From: Planctomycetota bacterium | GTDB lineage: Bacteria; JAJVIF01; JAPKYR01 | DNA length: 12,528 nt | Assembly (NCBI GenBank): GCA_030673355.1 | Contig: DAOVJF010000024.1 | Span: 1 to 12,528 of the forward strand | Reading direction: 5' to 3' | Part shown: in pieces, positions 7,441 through 12,528 of the stretch | Numbering within the stretch: the first letter of the stretch is position 1 | Layout: each line of letters begins with the position of its first letter | Made by a program: the position numbers and the translations under genes | The notes under the pieces: generated by a model | What the model was told of the DNA's origin: nothing | The model's database searches: none | Seen by the model: only the letters and a program-made list of their open reading frames with translations

Positions 7441-8532
7441 TCAGCCCTCGAAAAGCATATCAGCGAGACGCCATGCCTCACCGACAGCATCGAGGCCTCC
7501 CGCGGTGTCGATAATCCCGTCTTTGGCCAGTTCAGCTATGTGGGATGAAAAACTGAGCATGCCCTCCTCAGTTCCGGACTGGATGACATTTGAAATCTGC
7601 TCGAGCTTGTTTTCCCTTATCAGGTGCCTTGCAGCATCGTTAAGGATCAATATCTCGCATACCGGCACGCGACGTTTGCCGTCCTTTGTCGGTATCAGAA
7701 TCTGGCTTAAGACACCCATCAGGACAAGTGACAGTTGTGTACGGATCATCGCTCTCGCACCCGCTTCGAATGCGTCGATTATCCGCGCCATACTTCCCGC
7801 TGCGCCCGATGTATGAAGCGTGGACAGAACCAGATGTCCGGTCTCCGCTGCCCTCAACGCCAGCTCGATGGTTTCGACATCGCGCATCTCCCCGACCAGG
7901 AGCACATCCGGGTCCTCTCTCAATCCCTCGCGAAGCGCATCGGCAAATGAAGATGTGTGCTTTCCAACCTCCCTTTGGGCTACAAGGCTGGTGAGAGACT
8001 TATGAATAAATTCAACCGGGTCTTCAATAGTTATTATGTGGGCTCTGCGTGAGGAATTTATCTGGTGGATGATTGCCGCCGCGGTTGTCGATTTACCGCA
8101 TCCTGTCGGCCCGCAGATTATTACAAGCCCTCGATTGAGGTTTGCAAAACGTCTGACCGCCGCAGGGAGTCCAAGTTCCTGAAATGTCGGAGGGGTCGCG
8201 GGGATTACGCGGAAACTCAATGCGAGTCCACCGGCATGCTTGAATGCCGCGAGCCTCATGCGCATTGTCGGAAGCTGAACGCCTGCATCCACAGCGCCAA
8301 GTTTTTCAAGAGTGGACTTTTTTTCTTCACTGAGCAGACCATCGATAATTGTGCGTATCATCTCACGCCTGACCGGTTCAAAGTCCGGCTGTGGAGCGAG
8401 ACCGGCGATGATTCTGAGGAACGGGGGTTCGCCCTCCTGCAGGTGAAGATCGCTTGCGCCTGTATCCTCCATACGGCTGATAAGGCTGCCAAGCTCTTTT
8501 AAAGCCGCTTTTTCCTTCTCAGGATCAGGCAT
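7441..8532 (-). CDS. pilT: Type IV pilus retraction ATPase PilT
   Basis: The 363-residue protein is a full-length secretion/pilus hexameric ATPase of the PilT group. It has an N-terminal PAS-like domain (about 15-110), Walker A GPTGCGKSTT (141-150), the Asp box around IITIEDPVEFIH (166-177), Walker B DPDVLLVGEMRD (207-218), the His box ETGHLVLSTLHT (230-241), and ARHLIRENK (301-309) matching the AIRNLIRE signature that marks PilT. A Cys replaces the common Ser in Walker A (GCGKS), which is tolerated. It should power pilin depolymerisation at the cytoplasmic face of the inner membrane. No pilB or pilC is in the window. The ATG at 8532 has only a weak GAAAG upstream. A terminator-like hairpin separates it from the gene upstream, so it may have its own promoter. 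Confidence 0.95.
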   Translation of the reverse strand: MPDPEKEKAALKELGSLISRMEDTGASDLHLQEGEPPFLRIIAGLAPQPDFEPVRREMIRTIIDGLLSEEKKSTLEKLGAVDAGVQLPTMRMRLAAFKHAGGLALSFRVIPATPPTFQELGLPAAVRRFANLNRGLVIICGPTGCGKSTTAAAIIHQINSSRRAHIITIEDPVEFIHKSLTSLVAQREVGKHTSSFADALREGLREDPDVLLVGEMRDVETIELALRAAETGHLVLSTLHTSGAAGSMARIIDAFEAGARAMIRTQLSLVLMGVLSQILIPTKDGKRRVPVCEILILNDAARHLIRENKLEQISNVIQSGTEEGMLSFSSHIAELAKDGIIDTAGGLDAVGEAWRLADMLFEG

Positions 8533-8550
8533 CTTTCATTCTTTCGATTT

Positions 8551-8582
8551 AATAAAATCCCCCGGTATAATTCGCCCGGGGG
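8551..8582 (-). terminator. Rho-independent-like terminator
   Basis: On the minus strand a 7-bp GC-only stem (CCCCCGG / CCGGGGG, arms 8576-8582 and 8559-8565) with a 10-base loop is followed at once by ATTTTATT. It lies 26 bases after the stop of the Met-rich envelope protein gene and 18 bases before the pilT start, so it would end transcription coming from pilQ and leave pilT to its own promoter or to read-through. Confidence 0.7.
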
Positions 8583-8608
8583 TCTGGATTTCAAGTTATC
8601 ATTTCCTG

Positions 8609-9952
8609 TTAACGCTCACCGAGGTATCGCCGGATGCCGTTGTAACTGGGGCTGGCATCCCGGAACCATGGCCTTTCAGGTGGATTTTCAACAGGTTCGT
8701 TTTCAAACCTTAATTCATTTCTTTCGTAGTTATCATGCCATCCCATACGCATTGGGTTAAGCCAGTTCGGACGCTGGTCCCACTGATCGCCATAATCCCA
8801 GCAGGGGCCATCCCATGCCTGGAATGGTACCCAGGCCGGATGTGACGTCAGGAGCCTGTGCCATCCGGGCAGTACATGCTCTGTTATCTGCAGGGCGGCC
8901 ATTTGCTCGGACTTGCGGATCAATTCACGATCGGATGTAAACATCGGCCAGTTTGCGTCATTCTGGATATCCACCGTCCCGTTCCAGATCATCTCCCCGG
9001 AATGCGCGTCGTACAGGTAGTATGCAACTTCCATGGTTACCCTGCGATCCGGATTGAGCAATCCGAGAAACGGCGGTATAAAAGTTCGCCAGTCGGCATC
9101 TATATCACTGGTGACCGCATATTCGTTTACAAATCCGCGGACTATACAATCGGCTTCCAGCATCTCACCAATCAGAACATAATCATCGCGGGTAAGGTAG
9201 CGGCTTATCATACTTGATGATCGCCGGTGCCGGTTAAGACCGGGTACCTCGGCAGAATAGAAATCCATTGCCCTGTCAGGCATATTTTCAAAAAAGAACT
9301 GGTTATTGGCAATCGAATCGACTTCACGATATTCATTTCCACCCATGTACATGGTAAAGAACGCCTCTACATCCGGCGGGGGAATGACCAGGTAACCCCA
9401 GTTCATGAATTCAGCGGCAAGATTATCGGCCAGTCGACGTGGGCCGCCGGCATCATCGAGTCTTGAATAACCTTCTATTGTGGGGTCGGTCATATCGATG
9501 AATGGCAGTATCGCGATTCTTCGAACGTTGGACATAAAATGGATCGCATCGTAGTCCAGCGAATCTTCTTTGACATGACGCCAGAAATCCCAGGGCCGGT
9601 CGTACCAGGGCATCTCCCATGGTCCATCCTGATGCATACCCATGCCATACATGCCCATGCCATGCATACCGGTTCCCTGCATGCCCATGCCATGCATACC
9701 CATGTCTTCTCCAAAACGTTCTATTCGGATCTCATACCTGAAATCTTCTTCATCATCTTCAGGGCATTTCCCAAGTTCGCCTGAGTAAGCCTTTGGCGGA
9801 CCATCACTTTCGCAACAGTCATCCATCTCCATATCACATCCAGGGTCCGAGCCAGGGTGTTCATCATGGTTTTTCTCATCCGCAATCGCCTGCGTTGATA
9901 TCATAGCTGAAATCAGCATTACGATTACAGTCAGGAATAAGGGATATCGCAT
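8609..9952 (-). CDS. Exported protein with Met/Gly/His-rich tract and LpoB/CsgG-like core
   Basis: The 447-residue protein starts with a signal peptide (hydrophobic 5-18, likely cleavage after AIA at residue 24), so it should be periplasmic or outer-membrane associated. It then has an acidic cysteine-bearing segment (C39, C46, C47, C63), followed by a repeated GMGMHGM-type tract at 84-107. From about 143 it reads VRRIAILPFIDMTDP, a LADNLAAEF helix, GYLVIPPPDVEAFF and later ADCIVRGFVNEYAV and VAYYLYDAHSGEMIW, the pattern of LpoB/CsgG-like or GNA1162-like lipoprotein cores; the fold call is inference. The C-terminal 80 residues are rich in Trp, Pro and Asn. An AGGAG Shine-Dalgarno sequence lies 10 bases before the ATG. 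It lies between the pilQ-lipoprotein pair and pilT, and a terminator follows it. It might help assemble or anchor the secretin, or bind metal through the Met/His tract. Confidence 0.8.
   Translation of the reverse strand: MRYPLFLTVIVMLISAMISTQAIADEKNHDEHPGSDPGCDMEMDDCCESDGPPKAYSGELGKCPEDDEEDFRYEIRIERFGEDMGMHGMGMQGTGMHGMGMYGMGMHQDGPWEMPWYDRPWDFWRHVKEDSLDYDAIHFMSNVRRIAILPFIDMTDPTIEGYSRLDDAGGPRRLADNLAAEFMNWGYLVIPPPDVEAFFTMYMGGNEYREVDSIANNQFFFENMPDRAMDFYSAEVPGLNRHRRSSSMISRYLTRDDYVLIGEMLEADCIVRGFVNEYAVTSDIDADWRTFIPPFLGLLNPDRRVTMEVAYYLYDAHSGEMIWNGTVDIQNDANWPMFTSDRELIRKSEQMAALQITEHVLPGWHRLLTSHPAWVPFQAWDGPCWDYGDQWDQRPNWLNPMRMGWHDNYERNELRFENEPVENPPERPWFRDASPSYNGIRRYLGER
9632..9703 (-). repeat. Tandem repeat encoding a Met/Gly/His tract
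   Basis: Within the exported protein gene, degenerate units of about 12-15 bases (core ATGGGCATG / ATGCATGGC on the coding strand) repeat several times and encode alternating GM and MHGM residues. The repeat is in frame, so changes in copy number by whole units would alter tract length without a frameshift. Confidence 0.8.
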
Positions 9953-10028
9953 CGGGAATTATCTCCTCTGCTTCTTAGTTTCGCAGACCGGATCAAGAGA
10001 CGGTCCAACGATATAATTCTTTGGATAT

Positions 10029-10598
10029 TTAAGCTATTACAAGTGTACTGACTATAACAAACTCCCATGAATCTGTGAGACCGCCCATGTCTTCAATTAT
10101 TAGAACATAGTAATACTCATAGCGGTCCACCTTTACGGTTCCCTGGAACCAGTCATTAAAAGAAAGAGGGAGCCAGCATGGGGTGAAATAGAGTTTAATC
10201 TCAGAAATGCCTTGCGGTGGATTGCCACCTTTATATTCACCGATAACATTCTCGATCCTGTAAGTTTCTGATGTTCCTAAATTCGATATGCCGTCTATCG
10301 GTGCGGACAAATCCGCCCAGTCAGTCGTATGCACAATTATATCCTCGAGAACCACCTTGACATCCCAACCCTGGTTCGCGTTGTAAGACCTGATACCAAT
10401 GGTCATATCAACACTATCTTTAGCGATTGAGAAAAACGGGATTGGAAAATCCTCGGGAATGGTCATTACCACCGTGAAATTTGCGTCAATTTCTTCATAA
10501 GCAATAACCGGCCATTGGTCCTGGGGTTTAATATTACATCCCATGAGATATGGAATCAGGATTAGTAGGAAAGCCAGTTTCACATATTTATATTTCAC
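10029..10598 (-). CDS. Small lipoprotein of unknown function
   Basis: I do not recognise this family. With the chosen start the protein has 189 residues: a basic N-terminus (KYKYVK), a hydrophobic stretch and the lipobox LMGC with the lipidated Cys at residue 21, so it should be a membrane-anchored lipoprotein. The start is GTG at 10598: GAGGTG lies 5 bases upstream and the resulting signal peptide has the right length. A longer in-frame form from 10694 would overlap pilQ and place an implausible 32 residues before the signal sequence. The mature part is rich in aromatic and beta-branched residues with few charges, and looks like a beta-sandwich domain. It follows pilQ by 49 bases with no terminator between them, so the two are probably co-transcribed; a role as a pilotin-like or secretin-associated lipoprotein is possible but only by context. 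Confidence 0.8.
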   Translation of the reverse strand: MKYKYVKLAFLLILIPYLMGCNIKPQDQWPVIAYEEIDANFTVVMTIPEDFPIPFFSIAKDSVDMTIGIRSYNANQGWDVKVVLEDIIVHTTDWADLSAPIDGISNLGTSETYRIENVIGEYKGGNPPQGISEIKLYFTPCWLPLSFNDWFQGTVKVDRYEYYYVLIIEDMGGLTDSWEFVIVSTLVIA

Positions 10599-10603
10599 TT
10601 TTA

Positions 10604-10609
10604 CACCTC
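10604..10609 (-). promoter_or_regulatory. Shine-Dalgarno sequence that sets the lipoprotein start
   Basis: The minus strand reads GAGGTG, then a 5-base spacer and GTG at 10598. This spacing, plus the lipobox at residue 21, supports the short form of the protein. Confidence 0.72.
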
Positions 10610-10647
10610 GATGTTTTGGCTTTGTCTCATGTATATTTTTTAACATA

Positions 10648-12528
10648 TTAATAAGGCCTCTCATCGAACGGCATAGGGCCTGCGAATTCGTCATCCGTCC
10701 AGACTCGCAGCGGATGTCTTGAAGGATATATTATTATTGGCGTACATACGAATATCAACTCGCTCTTGGAATTCAGAACCTGGCGATTGCGGAACAGATG
10801 TCCAAGCAGCGGAAGCTCCGAGAGGAACGGGAACCGGTCGTAGTTCACTCGCTCTTCATTTCTTATAAACCCGCCGATTATAAACGGTTCTCCATCATTC
10901 ACCCGTACCGTCGTTGTGAAGTTTTGGTCGACAGTTCTCGGTCCTATGTCGGTAAGCTCGAGCAGGTTGGAGTTCGATGGCGACAGGTTTATGGTTACCG
11001 TGCCGTCAGGATTGGCATGTGGACGGAAGTTCAGCGTGAGACCGACAGACTGGGTCGATACCCGCTGGGTTACACGTCCGAGTTCGCTGACCTGGTAGGT
11101 CGATCGGTACGGAATGTTCTCACCGACGAACAGGTTGCCGTTCTGGTTGTTGGCAACCGTCAGAGTTGAACTGTTCACAAGCTCTGCGTAACCCTCTTCA
11201 AGTAGGTAATTGATGGCTACATTGATTACATATGCGGGATCCGTACGGCGTAAACCCTGAGGGAAAGGTCCAAGATTCGGATTCATGGATCCTGTCTCAT
11301 TGAATATCAGGTTGGTTTGTCCCGTACCTGTACCGGCATTGATCTGGAAACCAAAGTTACGGTTATCGGTAAGTGATGTGTTCAGAATCTGGAAGTGAAT
11401 CTGGATCATTACAGGCGGCTGGTCGATAGACGCTATAACCTGGTAGGCACGTTCAAGGTCGCGGCGTTCTCCGTAAAGAATCATCACGGGAGTTGCGATA
11501 TATCCAACTACCCCGCCCTGACCGCGATAGATCACGACCTGGGTGGTATTAAGTATCCCCATCCCCGTGATGATACTCCTGACCTGGTCCGGATCGGCAT
11601 AACTCAGCTCTACATACCATTTTTTAAACAGCTCCCCAAAATCAGCCTGGAGTTTCTGCGGATTGCCAAATATGTAAACACCATTTCTTATAAAATAAGT
11701 GAAGCCGTGCTGATCGCCGAGCAACTCAAGGAGTTCGTCCCTTGGGATATCGGTCAGGCTGATTGTAACGGTTCCCTGGACTGATTCGGTGATCATAATG
11801 TCCATTGCAGTTTCTTCCGCGATCATCTGCAGGACCGAACGAATATCCGCATCCTCCAGTCTCATGCTTATCTTTGGGTCGTCTTCAACTTCGCCTTCTT
11901 CAATTTCTGCCTCTTCCATCTCATCCAGACCCTCGACTTCACGTACCGCGGTTGGTTCGGGAAGGTGATCGAGTATCCGTGTTTCAGGTGCTTCACCAAC
12001 TCTCTCAGGCTCATTATCTTCTGCCATGACAAAATGATCCGCTTCTTCTAAGGGGCTTTCGGCCCCTTTCAAGAAAACAGCGATTGCCATGCCGTCATGA
12101 TCAGGTTGTACTTCGTAATCGAGCATCTGGGCTGTTTCAGTGTTATGAGCGTATATCATCAGGATCGTGTAGGAAACGTCCTGACTGACAGTCGCGTTCG
12201 CTACAAACTGCGTGACCACTTCTCCGTCAACCCGAATGTCATGCCTGGCAAGATCACCGTTAGCAAGGACTGGACGGGAATTCGGGATTTTGACTACCAA
12301 TTTGGACGGGAAATTTGCAGGTGTGATTTCCCAGTCTCCGATCCAGCCATCCGCTGTCAACCGGATAATATCCCCTGAATCACCGGCCTCGAAATCGATC
12401 CCCGTTATCGATATCCCCTCAAATTCCCCTGCTTCGGGCTTGTCTGTCTCAACTTCAATGATCCTGATATCCTGGACCTCAACTTCTTCTTCTGCTTCTA
12501 CAATTTCAACTTCAACTTCAACCTCTAC
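10648..12528 (-). CDS. pilQ: Type IV pilus secretin PilQ (partial, 5' end beyond right edge)
   Basis: The frame is open from the right edge to a TAA at 10648, giving 626 residues; a TTG near 12360 is not the start because the conserved domain begins before it. Using fragment numbering: an acidic Val-Glu repeat (1-18), an AMIN domain (about 39-152) for peptidoglycan binding, a second acidic linker (157-217), an STN/N0-like domain (about 222-288), an N1/secretin_N domain (about 306-371) and the C-terminal secretin barrel (about 434-601). The barrel has the signature VNDGEPFIIGGFIRNEE (543-559) and PFLSELPLLGHLF (567-579). It should form the outer-membrane channel through which the pilus passes. 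Upstream pilMNOP genes would be expected beyond the right edge. It is followed by a lipoprotein gene after 49 bases. Confidence 0.95.
   Translation of the reverse strand, partial: VEVEVEVEIVEAEEEVEVQDIRIIEVETDKPEAGEFEGISITGIDFEAGDSGDIIRLTADGWIGDWEITPANFPSKLVVKIPNSRPVLANGDLARHDIRVDGEVVTQFVANATVSQDVSYTILMIYAHNTETAQMLDYEVQPDHDGMAIAVFLKGAESPLEEADHFVMAEDNEPERVGEAPETRILDHLPEPTAVREVEGLDEMEEAEIEEGEVEDDPKISMRLEDADIRSVLQMIAEETAMDIMITESVQGTVTISLTDIPRDELLELLGDQHGFTYFIRNGVYIFGNPQKLQADFGELFKKWYVELSYADPDQVRSIITGMGILNTTQVVIYRGQGGVVGYIATPVMILYGERRDLERAYQVIASIDQPPVMIQIHFQILNTSLTDNRNFGFQINAGTGTGQTNLIFNETGSMNPNLGPFPQGLRRTDPAYVINVAINYLLEEGYAELVNSSTLTVANNQNGNLFVGENIPYRSTYQVSELGRVTQRVSTQSVGLTLNFRPHANPDGTVTINLSPSNSNLLELTDIGPRTVDQNFTTTVRVNDGEPFIIGGFIRNEERVNYDRFPFLSELPLLGHLFRNRQVLNSKSELIFVCTPIIIYPSRHPLRVWTDDEFAGPMPFDERPY

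Noticed and set aside
9632..9703. Repeats as a CRISPR array
   Set aside because: Units are short, contiguous and in frame within a coding sequence; there are no spacers.
9987..10007. Short GACCG/CGGTC inverted repeat between the lipoprotein and the Met-rich protein genes as a terminator
   Set aside because: The stem is only 5 bp with an 11-base loop and no T-run follows.
10599..10694. Longer N-terminus for the lipoprotein overlapping pilQ
   Set aside because: It would put 32 residues before the signal peptide; the GTG at 10598 has a GAGGTG ribosome site and gives a normal lipoprotein signal.

Overview
The window looks like chromosomal DNA from an anaerobic, diderm (Gram-negative-type) bacterium. 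Ferredoxin-linked 2-oxoacid metabolism with HdrC/HdrB-type redox proteins points to anaerobiosis. An outer-membrane secretin (PilQ), a lipoprotein with a clear lipobox and a signal-peptide protein point to a two-membrane envelope. Base composition is near 50% GC. I cannot assign a phylum from the sequence alone.

Left block (1-4049, all minus strand): one tightly packed operon transcribed leftwards, korD-korA-korB-korC-hdrC-hdrB. It encodes a four-subunit 2-oxoacid:ferredoxin oxidoreductase (2-oxoglutarate type is most likely) and then a heterodisulfide-reductase-like pair. Junctions are 4-base ATGA overlaps (A/B, B/C), a directly abutting TAA-ATG (C/hdrC), and short gaps. hdrB is cut by the left edge. 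The arrangement suggests that low-potential electrons from 2-oxoacid oxidation, or for reductive carboxylation in the reverse direction, are exchanged with a disulfide/quinone/fumarate-type HdrCB module.

Middle (4050-4778): a 729-base AT-rich divergent intergenic region. It carries one conspicuous near-perfect 25-bp inverted repeat (4524-4593) and, nearby, a short motif reminiscent of an insertion-sequence end.

Right of it, a plus-strand gene (4779-6074) encodes a cytoplasmic HExxH zinc-metallopeptidase-like protein of a family I cannot name. It converges on a minus-strand block.

Right block (6108-12528, minus strand, transcribed leftwards): pilQ secretin (5' end beyond the right edge), a small lipoprotein, a signal-peptide protein with a Met/Gly/His tract and an LpoB/CsgG-like core, a rho-independent-like terminator, a PilT-type retraction ATPase, and a GT-B glycosyltransferase. 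This is the tail of a type IV pilus cluster with two envelope proteins of unknown role inserted after pilQ. I found no RNA genes, CRISPR arrays or complete mobile elements.
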